Shown here in pieces: positions 11,650-18,699 of a stretch of 64,000 bases of DNA. Under the pieces are notes generated by a model. That model had not been told where the DNA came from. It did no database searches and saw only the letters and a list, made by a program, of their open reading frames with translations. The first letter of the stretch is position 1; each line of letters opens with the position of its first letter. The position numbers were made by a program, and so were the translations under genes. Origin of the DNA: Thermanaeromonas toyohensis ToBE (GTDB taxonomy: Bacteria > Bacillota > DSM-521 > Neomoorellales > Neomoorellaceae). The DNA is taken from contig NZ_LT838272.1 in the NCBI RefSeq assembly GCF_900176005.1, positions 1-64,000 of the forward strand. The letters run 5' to 3'.

Positions 11650-11874
11650 GTGCCTGTTATAACTAAAGATATGAGCATCACGGAAGTGGTCAGCAGATAC
11701 CCCCAGACGGTTCCCGTATTCATGGAGCACGGGATGGGATGTTTAGGTTGTGTGGCTGCTCGATTTGAAAACATCGAACAGGGCGCCCGGGCCCACGGCA
11801 TCGATGTAGACAAGTTAATAGAAGATCTTAATAAGGTAGTGGCGGAGGAAAGGGATTCCAGAGATAACGCGTAA
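11650..11874 (+). CDS. DUF1858 domain protein
   Basis: A 74-residue protein almost entirely made of a DUF1858 domain, here with the motif MGCLGCVAARFENIEQGARAHGI. This CxxC-containing domain is found alone or next to ScdA/RIC-type and hybrid-cluster proteins and is thought to bind a ligand or metal; the exact role is unknown. Start is GTG at 11650 after GGAGG. A strong terminator follows at 11892, so the gene ends a short unit that may begin at the selC promoter. Confidence 0.8.
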   Translation: MPVITKDMSITEVVSRYPQTVPVFMEHGMGCLGCVAARFENIEQGARAHGIDVDKLIEDLNKVVAEERDSRDNA

Positions 11875-11891
11875 ACTTAAATACTTTAGAG

Positions 11892-11936
11892 TCGCTCTTG
11901 CTCGCAGTTAAGGGAACGGGGTCAAGAGCGATTTTT
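11892..11936 (+). terminator. Rho-independent terminator after the DUF1858 gene
   Basis: TCGCTCTTG (11892-11900) pairs perfectly with CAAGAGCGA (11923-11931), followed by a T-run. Confidence 0.85.
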
Positions 11937-11967
11937 TATTGTGGGCTAACTTGGAGGTAAAGTTACA

Positions 11968-13179
11968 GTGAGCTGCCCCCCAGATAAGCCTTTCTGCGAA
12001 CTCATTGCCGCTTTGGGTACGGTCTTAGATATGGAAGATGAGACTAAATTATACCATGCTTGGCGTGTGGCCCTGGTAGCCCAAAAATTGGCCCAGGATC
12101 TTTTACCCCAGGAAGAAGCCCTTGTATTTTATGCAGCCCTCCTCCATGATGTGGGAGGTATAGGTTTACCCGATCATATTGTCCATAAGGCCGTACAACC
12201 AAGAGCGGAAGATGATCCTGAGATCCGCCAGCATCCCCAACGTGGAGCAGAAATGGTGCGGCTTCTACCAGTTTTAGGCCCTTTGCTTGCCCCTATGGTA
12301 GAGCAGCACCATGAACACTGGGATGGGTCTGGCTATCCCCGGGGGCTTAAAAACGGGGAGATCCATCCCGGTGCCCTGCTTATAAGTATTAGCGACATAT
12401 TCGATTTGCGCTTGCGGGTGGCCAAGGTAAAAGCCTGGGAAAAAATAAGGCCGGCGATGGCGGCCCTTTCTGGTAAGGTGTACCCGCCGGAGCTCTGGGA
12501 AGCCTTTGACCGGTTAATGGGTTCTGCCTTTTGGGAAGAGGTAGCCACCGATTCGAATATAGAAGCGCACATGGAGGCTATCCATCAAGCTTTACCCCCT
12601 GTAGAAGGTATGTCCGGTGATTTTTTAAAGGCCACCATTTCCCTTTTTGCTAATATTATCGATGCCAAGCACGCTTATACAGGTGGGCATTCCCACCGGG
12701 TGGCCGCTTATGCCCTGAAACTAGCTAAAGCTCTGGGGCTTAAAGAGGAGGAGAGGGAGAAACTGGAGATAGCTAGTTTATTGCACGATTTCGGGAAAGT
12801 GGCTGTTCCTCGCTCGGTCCTGGATAAGCCTGGTCCTTTAGACCCTCATGAGCTTGAGGTGGTAAGGCGGCACCCCACACGTACCATAGCCTTGCTTAAG
12901 CAAGTCTCCGGCCTAAGGGAATTAGCCGAGATAGCGGGGTTACATCACGAAAGGTATGATGGGAAGGGATACCCCTACGGCTTAAAAGGAGAAGAAATAC
13001 CCTTACCCTCCCGTATCCTCGCTGTGGCAGATGCCTTTGACGCCATGACCTCACGGCGTCCCTACCAGCCTATCCGGACACCCCAGGAAGCCTTGGAACG
13101 CCTCCGTCAAGGAGCAGGGACCCAATTCGATCCTCAGGTAGTGGAGGTAGCCCAGGTACTCGTAGAGAATAAGGGATGA
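11968..13179 (+). CDS. Tandem HD-GYP domain protein
   Basis: A 403-residue protein with two consecutive HD-GYP-like domains. The first (about 25-150) has LLHDVGG with HD at 60-61 and HHEHWDGSGYPRGL. The second (about 230-400) is more canonical: GGHSHRV, SLLHDFGKVAVP, HHERYDGKGYPYGL and ADAFDAMTSRRPYQ. HD-GYP proteins hydrolyse cyclic di-GMP or related dinucleotides with a bimetal centre. No sensor, receiver or membrane segment is visible. GTG start at 11968 after GGAGG. The kinase gene starts 1 base after the stop, so the two are coupled. Confidence 0.88.
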   Translation: MSCPPDKPFCELIAALGTVLDMEDETKLYHAWRVALVAQKLAQDLLPQEEALVFYAALLHDVGGIGLPDHIVHKAVQPRAEDDPEIRQHPQRGAEMVRLLPVLGPLLAPMVEQHHEHWDGSGYPRGLKNGEIHPGALLISISDIFDLRLRVAKVKAWEKIRPAMAALSGKVYPPELWEAFDRLMGSAFWEEVATDSNIEAHMEAIHQALPPVEGMSGDFLKATISLFANIIDAKHAYTGGHSHRVAAYALKLAKALGLKEEEREKLEIASLLHDFGKVAVPRSVLDKPGPLDPHELEVVRRHPTRTIALLKQVSGLRELAEIAGLHHERYDGKGYPYGLKGEEIPLPSRILAVADAFDAMTSRRPYQPIRTPQEALERLRQGAGTQFDPQVVEVAQVLVENKG

Positions 13180-13180
13180 G

Positions 13181-14620
13181 GTGGAGAAATTGAAGCGCCT
13201 GGCCCGCAAAATGGCTGTTAATATTACTGGTTGGATATTTTTTGTTTTATTTTTTATCTATTGGGCCATACGTTTTATCCTAGGGCCCCAGGGCCAGGGG
13301 ATCCCCCTTATCCTTTCTGGCCAGGGGTGGGTATTCCTTATAGGCTTCTTGCTGGTAATAGGTGTGGGGGTTTACCGGCTTTGCTGCAACTTTTTATCCC
13401 CTCTAGAGGCTATGCTCCCTATAACCCGCAAGATAGCTGCTGGTGACCTAGAACAGCGCATCGAGGTAGAGAGGGATGATGAGCTGGGGATTTTAGCCAA
13501 ACACCTTAATGATATGGTGGACCGCCTCCGTAACAACATCCGGGAGATTTCGGGTGAAAGGAATAAAATTAAGGCTATATTAGCTAGTCTTACGGATGCC
13601 GTAGTGGCAGTGGACCAGGTGGGCCGGGTGATGTTTGTGAACCCTGCAGCAGAAGAGATGCTTAAGAAAAGAGAGGACGAGGTGGTGCGCAAGTATCTTC
13701 TGGAGGTGATCCGTAACCATGAGATGGATAGCCTCGCCAAGGATATTTTGGATAAAGGGGAGACACGGGAGGCTGAACTTCGTTTATTTCCAACCTCTTC
13801 CCGGGTATTTAAAGTCCACGGTGCTCCCATAACTACTGAACAGGGCAGGATAGTAGGGGCAGTTCTTTCCATCCGGGATATTACGGAACTGAGGCGTTTG
13901 GAACAGATGCGCACTGAATTTGTGGCCAATGTATCCCACGAGCTTAGAACCCCCTTGACTTCTATCCGGGGTTTTGTAGAGACCTTGCTAGAAGGGGCCC
14001 TGGAGGATGAGAAGATAAGCCGCCGCTTTTTAACCATCATAAATAGTGAGGCCCAGCGTTTGCAGCAGTTAATAGAGGATCTCCTCACCCTTTCCCGGCT
14101 TGAACACCAGAAACCAGAAAAGGTGGTTAAGGGAGCCTCTCTAAAGGAAACCTTAAGCCGGGTCCTGGAGGTGGTAGGGCCCCTGGCACAGGACAAAGGA
14201 GTGGAACTTAAAGTAGAACTTCCTCCCGACCTTCCCCTTTTGAAGTTCCCGGAAAACTTTCTAGAACAGGTTCTCCTTAACCTTTTAGATAACGGGATCA
14301 AATATACTCCGAGGGGTGGTTCGGTAACTGTAGCTGCAGAGCGGGAAGGATCTAAGATACGGGTGGAGGTGCGGGATACCGGCATAGGGATCCCGAAGGA
14401 AAGCTTGCCTCGGGTCTTTGAACGGTTTTACCGGGTGGATAAGGCCCGTTCCCGGGAACTTGGGGGTACAGGCTTGGGGTTATCTATTGTAAAGCATATG
14501 GTAGAATCCCATGGTGGGACGGTAGGAGTCCATAGTCAAGTAGGGCAAGGTAGTACCTTTTACTTTATACTCCCTATAGCCGAAGGGGAGGAAGGGGGTG
14601 AAGGAGTTACGAGAAGGTAA
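13181..14620 (+). CDS. PhoR-like sensor histidine kinase (HAMP-PAS-HisKA-HATPase)
   Basis: Membrane-bound sensor kinase, 479 residues. Two transmembrane segments (about 16-35 and 49-67) with only a short loop between, then HAMP (about 67-120), PAS (about 125-235), HisKA with phospho-acceptor in FVANVSHELRTPLTS (about H253) and an ATPase domain with NLLDNGIKYTP, DTGIGIP and GTGLGLSIVKH. The architecture is PhoR/WalK/ResE-like, but no response regulator is adjacent, so it is an orphan here. Start GTG 13181 or TTG 13190. The tail overlaps the next gene by 23 bases. Confidence 0.92.
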   Translation: MEKLKRLARKMAVNITGWIFFVLFFIYWAIRFILGPQGQGIPLILSGQGWVFLIGFLLVIGVGVYRLCCNFLSPLEAMLPITRKIAAGDLEQRIEVERDDELGILAKHLNDMVDRLRNNIREISGERNKIKAILASLTDAVVAVDQVGRVMFVNPAAEEMLKKREDEVVRKYLLEVIRNHEMDSLAKDILDKGETREAELRLFPTSSRVFKVHGAPITTEQGRIVGAVLSIRDITELRRLEQMRTEFVANVSHELRTPLTSIRGFVETLLEGALEDEKISRRFLTIINSEAQRLQQLIEDLLTLSRLEHQKPEKVVKGASLKETLSRVLEVVGPLAQDKGVELKVELPPDLPLLKFPENFLEQVLLNLLDNGIKYTPRGGSVTVAAEREGSKIRVEVRDTGIGIPKESLPRVFERFYRVDKARSRELGGTGLGLSIVKHMVESHGGTVGVHSQVGQGSTFYFILPIAEGEEGGEGVTRR

Positions 14621-14951
14621 GGTAGTGGGGACTTTAGGAGGGTCCCGGGAGATAGTTTACCGTCGGGTGGTGGATGAGAAGGGTAGGGTTACTTTACCCA
14701 CTGAAATGAGGCAGCAACTAGAGATCCGGGCGGGGGAAGAAGTAGAGTTTCTCCTCCGGGAGGACGGACAGTGGTATATCCGCAAGGGATTCCCCCAGCG
14801 GGCTTGCACTTTTTGCGGTTGTGAGGTGGATTTAATACAGGTTTGGGGGCAGACCCTCTGTCGCCGCTGCGCTAAAAAATATCTGTATCTTTTAGCCCGG
14901 GAGCTAGAACTGGATATTTTTGTGGGAAAGAGTGGGAATCTACCAGATTAA
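14598..14951 (+). CDS. AbrB/SpoVT-type DNA-binding protein with C-terminal zinc ribbon
   Basis: A 117-residue protein. Residues about 17-60 form an AbrB/MazE-like swapped-hairpin domain (YRRVVDEKGRVTLPTEMRQQL), typical of transition-state regulators such as AbrB and SpoVT. A Cys cluster follows, CTFCGCEVD ... LCRRC, that could bind zinc. GTG start at 14598 overlaps the kinase by 23 bases, so co-translation is likely. The combined domains suggest a small transcriptional regulator made with the kinase; its target is unknown. Confidence 0.78.
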   Translation: MKELREGKVVGTLGGSREIVYRRVVDEKGRVTLPTEMRQQLEIRAGEEVEFLLREDGQWYIRKGFPQRACTFCGCEVDLIQVWGQTLCRRCAKKYLYLLARELELDIFVGKSGNLPD

Positions 14952-15009
14952 GGAGGATTTTGGCTAACGGCGTCGAACAAATTTACCACCACAAAAAAAA
15001 TCTCGAAAT

Positions 15010-15131
15010 AAGAGCTGCTTCAGGGTAAACCTGTCGAAAGGCAGGGGCACAAAGCCATGGGTCTAAGGCTTTTCCCTTTAAGGGGTTAGCTCCTCTAAAG
15101 GGAGGCTATGATCGCCAGGCTGCCAGCTCTT
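15010..15131 (+). ncRNA. Cyclic di-GMP-I (GEMM) riboswitch aptamer
   Basis: Closing helix AAGAGCTG (15010-15017) with CAGCTCTT (15124-15131), 8 bp. Inside are the class-defining CAGGGTAAACC, a hairpin CCTGTC-GAAA-GGCAGG with GAAA loop, the CACAAAGCCATGGGTCTAAGG receptor strand and ATGATCGCCAGG. This matches the GEMM-I layout: GNRA hairpin docking into a tetraloop receptor with the ligand at the three-way junction. It lies 88 bases before an HD-GYP gene, a typical c-di-GMP effector. Discrimination between c-di-GMP and cGAMP was not resolved. Confidence 0.88.
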
Positions 15132-15186
15132 AAGGGGTATAAGTGACCCTGGCGAGCCTTGCTCTGAAGCAAGGTTATTTTGTTTT
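15113..15186 (+). terminator. Riboswitch expression platform: anti-aptamer hairpin and terminator
   Basis: CGCCAGG (15113-15119, in the aptamer 3' strand) can pair perfectly with CCTGGCG (15148-15154), which is incompatible with the aptamer closing helix. Directly after it is a hairpin CCTTGC-TCTGAA-GCAAGG (15157-15174) and an interrupted T-run (15175-15186). Ligand-dependent choice between these folds is inferred; the ON/OFF sense is not decided by the sequence. Confidence 0.6.
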
Positions 15187-15218
15187 ATTAAAAAGAATTT
15201 AAGAGAGGATGTCCTTAA

Positions 15219-15854
15219 GTGGACGCCTACGCCGTTAGCGCATTGCTTGAGGATTTGTTTAGACATTCGCGCCTCACTTACTACCATTGCCTGCATGTAG
15301 CCGTTACTGCTCGCCAGGTAGCCATGGAGCTTGGATTAGAGTACCAAGAAGTGGAGAAGATTTTTTTAGGCGCTCTATTTCACGATATCGGCAAACTCAA
15401 AATTCCCCGGGCTATATTACATAAGAAGGGTCAGCTTACCCCTGCGGAGTGGGAAAAGATGTATAAACACCCGGAGGAAGGGTGCCACCTTCTACCGGAT
15501 ACCTTTCCTTGGCAGCCTATTAAGGAAATAATCCTTTACCACCATGAAAGATGGGATGGTAGGGGTTATTATGGGCTATCCCGCACGAAGATACCCCTAG
15601 GAGCTAGGATAATAGCCCTGGCTGATGCCTTTGACGCCATGACCTCACGGCGGCCTTACCAAGAAGCCCGCGGCTTAAGCGCAGCCCTGCGGGAGCTAGA
15701 GGAATGTAGTGGTAGCCAATTTGATCCTCAAGTTGTAGAGGCCTTTTTTTCCCTTACTGCAGGGTTCCTTAAGGGCCGGCAGGTCTTAAGACCGGAAAAA
15801 ATTAATCTGATCTTAAACGTAACAACACGGAAACTTAACAGTAATGAGTTATGA
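15219..15854 (+). CDS. HD-GYP domain protein under riboswitch control
   Basis: A 211-residue single-domain HD-GYP protein, probably a cyclic dinucleotide phosphodiesterase or effector. Visible are HCLHVAVTAR, GALFHDIGKLKIP (HD at 55-56), HPEEG, LYHHERWDGRGYYGL (about 107-120) and ADAFDAMTSRRPYQ. The naming motif GYP-x-GL is altered to GYY-GL, losing the proline and one residue; other metal ligands are kept. GTG start at 15219. It is preceded by a c-di-GMP-I aptamer and followed by its own terminator at 15929. Confidence 0.87.
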   Translation: MDAYAVSALLEDLFRHSRLTYYHCLHVAVTARQVAMELGLEYQEVEKIFLGALFHDIGKLKIPRAILHKKGQLTPAEWEKMYKHPEEGCHLLPDTFPWQPIKEIILYHHERWDGRGYYGLSRTKIPLGARIIALADAFDAMTSRRPYQEARGLSAALRELEECSGSQFDPQVVEAFFSLTAGFLKGRQVLRPEKINLILNVTTRKLNSNEL

Positions 15855-15928
15855 TATCAATGAACAGCCCGCTAGCCCTTTACTACAAGCGTCCTCTGAC
15901 CTCCTTTTTTATATAAACCTTAAGCTTA

Positions 15929-15956
15929 GCCCAGAGATTTCTCTGGGCGTTTTTTT
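15929..15956 (+). terminator. Rho-independent terminator after the HD-GYP gene
   Basis: GCCCAGAG (15929-15936), loop ATTT, CTCTGGGC (15941-15948), then G and seven T. It ends the + strand transcript just before the opposing minus-strand RNA terminates. Confidence 0.9.
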
Positions 15957-15964
15957 ACCTTGCC

Positions 15965-16412
15965 AAAACAAAAGCAAAGAAGGCCGCGATCTTGCGGCCT
16001 TCCTTTTAAAGAGCCCATAAGGACCTTAACACCGGCTAACACACATCCCTACAGAGCCCATACCAGCCTTTCGGCGGGTATAGACCCTTACGGAACCTAT
16101 GCTAACCTTAGCTCGACAATTTAAAGTACCTGAGAAGCCGAACAAGGTCTCTCGATCTTGTTCGACCTCTAGCCTTTAAAGGTTGCCTGCGGCACCTTAA
16201 ATTGTCTTAGCTCGACCAAGGATCATCCTTGCCGACCTGCCCCTAATCCTTCGGACTAGGGGCAAGCCTTGACGGACTTATCCTTGATCTTCCCGCCAGC
16301 CGGTACCGAGCCTTTTTGACCCGGTACCGACCTTTGGCCGGAGATGGCCGAGCCCTTGCGGACCCGGCCATCTCCTGGGCTCGGCCCTTATGGACCCTGA
16401 CGCTATTATTAT
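15965..16412 (-). ncRNA. Candidate large structured non-coding RNA, class not recognised
   Basis: No credible coding frame, but dense inverted repeats. Read on the minus strand from about 16412: hairpin 16396-16383; 16-bp hairpin 16375-16340 with GCAA loop; 15-bp hairpin 16332-16298 with A5 loop; 16279-16264; 11-12 bp hairpin 16264-16238; bulged helix 16237-16209; 16-bp long-range helix 16206-16191 with 16130-16115 enclosing a 14-bp hairpin 16170-16133; alternative hairpins in 16100-16054 with GUAA and GAAA loops; 16025-16012; terminator. About twenty G.U pairs on this strand would be A.C on the other, so the minus strand is the RNA. Promoter-like and terminator sequences match. It does not resemble tmRNA, RNase P, 6S or SRP RNA. 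Exact ends are estimates. Confidence 0.72.
15966..16001 (-). terminator. Terminator of the minus-strand structured RNA
   Basis: Stem AAGGCCGC (16001-15994, minus strand) pairs with GCGGCCTT (15987-15980), loop of 6, followed on the minus strand by CTTTGCTTTTGTTTT. The T-tract is interrupted, so moderate strength is expected. On the + strand only TTCCTTTT follows the same stem. Confidence 0.65.
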
Positions 16413-16419
16413 TACCCGG

Positions 16420-16448
16420 AGCATAGGATAATATTTATTCTAAAGCAA
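16420..16448 (-). promoter_or_regulatory. Putative promoter of the minus-strand structured RNA
   Basis: Minus-strand TTGCTT (16448-16443), a 17-base spacer and TATGCT (16425-16420), with the first predicted hairpin about 25 bases downstream. The inverted repeat AGCAAA/TTTGCT (16444-16460) overlaps the -35 and could be an operator. Confidence 0.5.
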
Positions 16449-16550
16449 AATCTCTTTGCTAAATTTTTGTTAAACAGAAGGACAAGGTATTGTCTTTGCG
16501 CTATACTTGTAGATAGAAAATCGCATTTAAAAGTAAAGGAGCGGAAAAAG

Positions 16551-17291
16551 ATGTATTGCGAGGCCGATCTTCATACCCACACTATAGCCAGCGGCCACGC
16601 TTATAGCACAGTTAAGGAGCTTGCGGAAGCAGCCCAGGCCAAGGGGTTAAAAATGATAGCCATCACCGATCACGGCCTGGCTATGCCCGGAGGACCCCAT
16701 GAATATTATTTCCACAATTTAATTTCGTTACCCCGTAAAATAGGGGAAGTAGAGATATTAAGGGGGGTAGAGGCTAATATTATCGATGAAGAAGGCCACT
16801 TGGATATACCGGAAAACCTTTTAGAAAAGCTCGATATAGTGCTCGCTGGCTTTCATGTAGCTACAGGCTTTGATGGCCGTTCCCAAGAAGAATACACCCG
16901 TGCAGCTTTGGCTGTCTTGGCCAATCCCCACGTACATGTTCTGGTCCATCCAGGGAATCCGGATTTTCCCTTGGATCTGGAGGCTATCGCCCAGGCCGCA
17001 GCAGCTAACCGTAAGGCCCTAGAATTTAACAATAATTCCTTTTTCTATAGTCGCCCGGGGAGCCTACCCCGTTGCCAACTCTTGGCCCAGTTAGCTAAGA
17101 AATATAAGGCTCCTGTAGTATTATCTAGCGATGCCCATGTATTTACGGCTGTGGGTAATTTCATGCGGGCCTGGCAGGTAGTGCGGGGTGCAGGAATAAA
17201 CGAGGACCAGATACTTAACCTTACGGTTACCAGGGTAAAGGAATTTTTAGGCTGGCACCGGCGTCGGCCGCGGGCTGGACAGGGCGCCTAA
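16551..17291 (+). CDS. PHP-domain phosphoesterase (YcdX-like)
   Basis: A 246-residue PHP (polymerase and histidinol phosphatase) domain protein. Metal-binding motifs are DLHTHTIASGHAYST near the N terminus, ITDHG, GVEANI, GFH, HPGNPDF and SSDAHVF near the C terminus, as in YcdX-type trinuclear-metal hydrolases. The substrate is unknown. The ATG at 16551 with AAAGGAGCGG upstream is preferred over an earlier in-frame start at 16467, since the extra 28 residues have no family similarity. It is divergent from the minus-strand structured RNA and upstream of radA by 6 bases. Confidence 0.85.
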   Translation: MYCEADLHTHTIASGHAYSTVKELAEAAQAKGLKMIAITDHGLAMPGGPHEYYFHNLISLPRKIGEVEILRGVEANIIDEEGHLDIPENLLEKLDIVLAGFHVATGFDGRSQEEYTRAALAVLANPHVHVLVHPGNPDFPLDLEAIAQAAAANRKALEFNNNSFFYSRPGSLPRCQLLAQLAKKYKAPVVLSSDAHVFTAVGNFMRAWQVVRGAGINEDQILNLTVTRVKEFLGWHRRRPRAGQGA

Positions 17292-17297
17292 AGGGGG

Positions 17298-18680
17298 ATG
17301 TCCGTACTGGCCAAGGTAAAGGTTAAATTTATCTGCCAGGTTTGTGGTTATGAAAGCGCAAGCTGGCTTGGGCGTTGCCCGGCCTGTGGGTCTTGGGATA
17401 CGCTGGTCCCGGAAACGCAGCCTATAACTTCACGTATGGGCCTTAAAGGTAGTCCCCAACCGGTAGGTACACCTCCTGTGGCTTTGACGGAGGCCCCGCG
17501 ACTAGAGGGTGAGCGCCTCTGTACTGGCCTTAAAGAATGGGATCGTGTCTTAGGCGGGGGTTTAGTACCCGGTTCCCTGGTCCTGGTGGGAGGCGCGCCT
17601 GGGATAGGGAAATCTACCCTCCTTCTGCAGCTGGCTTATGCTGTAGCTAACCAGTGGGGGCCAGTGCTTTACGTTTCCGGGGAGGAGTCTTTAGCCCAAA
17701 CCCGCCTACGGGCTGAACGCCTGGGGACGCTATCTTCTTCCATTTATTTGCTTTCCGAAACCAGCGTCCCGGCTATCCTGGAACAGGCAGAAATGTTAAA
17801 GCCTGTGCTTTTGATTGTGGATTCCATCCAGACGGTCTTTATCCCGGAAATACCAGTGGCCCCTGGAAGCGTCTCCCAGGTGCGCGAAAGTGCTGCTGCT
17901 TTCCTTAGGGCAGCTAAAATGGGAGGCCCTGCTATAATCTTGATAGGACATATAACTAAAGATGGGTTGCTGGCTGGCCCTAAGGTTCTAGAACACCTTG
18001 TGGATTGTGTTTTGTATTTAGATGGGGAGGGCTTGCAGGCGTACCGGCTTCTAAGGGCAGTAAAAAATCGGTTTGGTTCTACTAATGAGATAGGGGTTTT
18101 TGCCATGACCTCCCAGGGCCTCATGGAAGTCCCTAACCCTTCGGAAATACTTTTGGCCGAGCGCCCCTGGGGGGTAGCCGGGTCAGTGGTTACAGCCTGC
18201 CTGGAAGGTACCCGGCCCTTACTCCTGGAGATACAGGCCCTGGTGAGCCGGACAAGTTTTGGGCATCCCCGGCGCTTGACCACAGGGTTAGATTATAACC
18301 GAGCTTCCCTCTTGATCGCTGTATTGGAAAAGAGGGCCCAGCTCCCCTTGGGTCTGTGCGATATTTACCTCAATGTAGCTGGGGGAATAAGCATCGATGA
18401 GCCAGCGGCTGATCTTGCTGTTTGCCTAGCTATAGCCTCAAGTTTAAAGGAGATAGCTGTGGATGCGCGGCTCTTGGTACTAGGGGAGGTGGGTCTGGCC
18501 GGGGAAGTCCGGGCCGTCCCTCAGGTGGAAAAGAGGCTGGAGGAAGCCCGGCGGCTAGGTTTTTCTCACTTTATCCTTCCTGAAGGGAACCGCAAGGCTT
18601 GGGAGGGTAGCCAGGGGGAAGTGTTCTTTGTACGCAGCGTAACCCAGGCTTTAGAGCTGGCTTTTGTCCAGGCCGGGTAG
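17298..18680 (+). CDS. radA: DNA repair protein RadA (Sms)
   Basis: Hexameric RecA-like helicase that promotes branch migration in recombination. The 460 residues show an N-terminal zinc finger (CQVCG ... CPACG), Walker A GGAPGIGKSTLL, the RadA signature KNRFGSTNEIGVF and a C-terminal Lon-protease-like domain. ATG at 17298, 6 bases after the PHP gene. In many Firmicutes radA precedes disA; here it is followed directly by the PIN/TRAM gene. Confidence 0.96.
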   Translation: MSVLAKVKVKFICQVCGYESASWLGRCPACGSWDTLVPETQPITSRMGLKGSPQPVGTPPVALTEAPRLEGERLCTGLKEWDRVLGGGLVPGSLVLVGGAPGIGKSTLLLQLAYAVANQWGPVLYVSGEESLAQTRLRAERLGTLSSSIYLLSETSVPAILEQAEMLKPVLLIVDSIQTVFIPEIPVAPGSVSQVRESAAAFLRAAKMGGPAIILIGHITKDGLLAGPKVLEHLVDCVLYLDGEGLQAYRLLRAVKNRFGSTNEIGVFAMTSQGLMEVPNPSEILLAERPWGVAGSVVTACLEGTRPLLLEIQALVSRTSFGHPRRLTTGLDYNRASLLIAVLEKRAQLPLGLCDIYLNVAGGISIDEPAADLAVCLAIASSLKEIAVDARLLVLGEVGLAGEVRAVPQVEKRLEEARRLGFSHFILPEGNRKAWEGSQGEVFFVRSVTQALELAFVQAG

Positions 18681-18699
18681 GCAAGTTTGCTAGTGAACT

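Noticed and set aside
13372-14385. Long open frame of 337 codons on the minus strand opposite the histidine kinase
   Set aside because: It is rich in Ser/Arg with no domain similarity, as expected for the antisense reading of a real gene; the + strand frame has full kinase motifs.
16171-16184. Short stem AGCC/GGTT that would be better paired on the + strand
   Set aside because: It is only 4 bp with one G.T favouring +, against about twenty wobbles favouring the minus strand; the stem itself is doubtful.
15965-16412. Identity of the structured region as tmRNA, RNase P RNA, SRP RNA, 6S RNA or OLE RNA
   Set aside because: None of the diagnostic sequences of these RNAs is present, and OLE normally lies in another gene context. 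A CRISPR array was also excluded since the repeats are palindromic modules with no fixed repeat-spacer periodicity.
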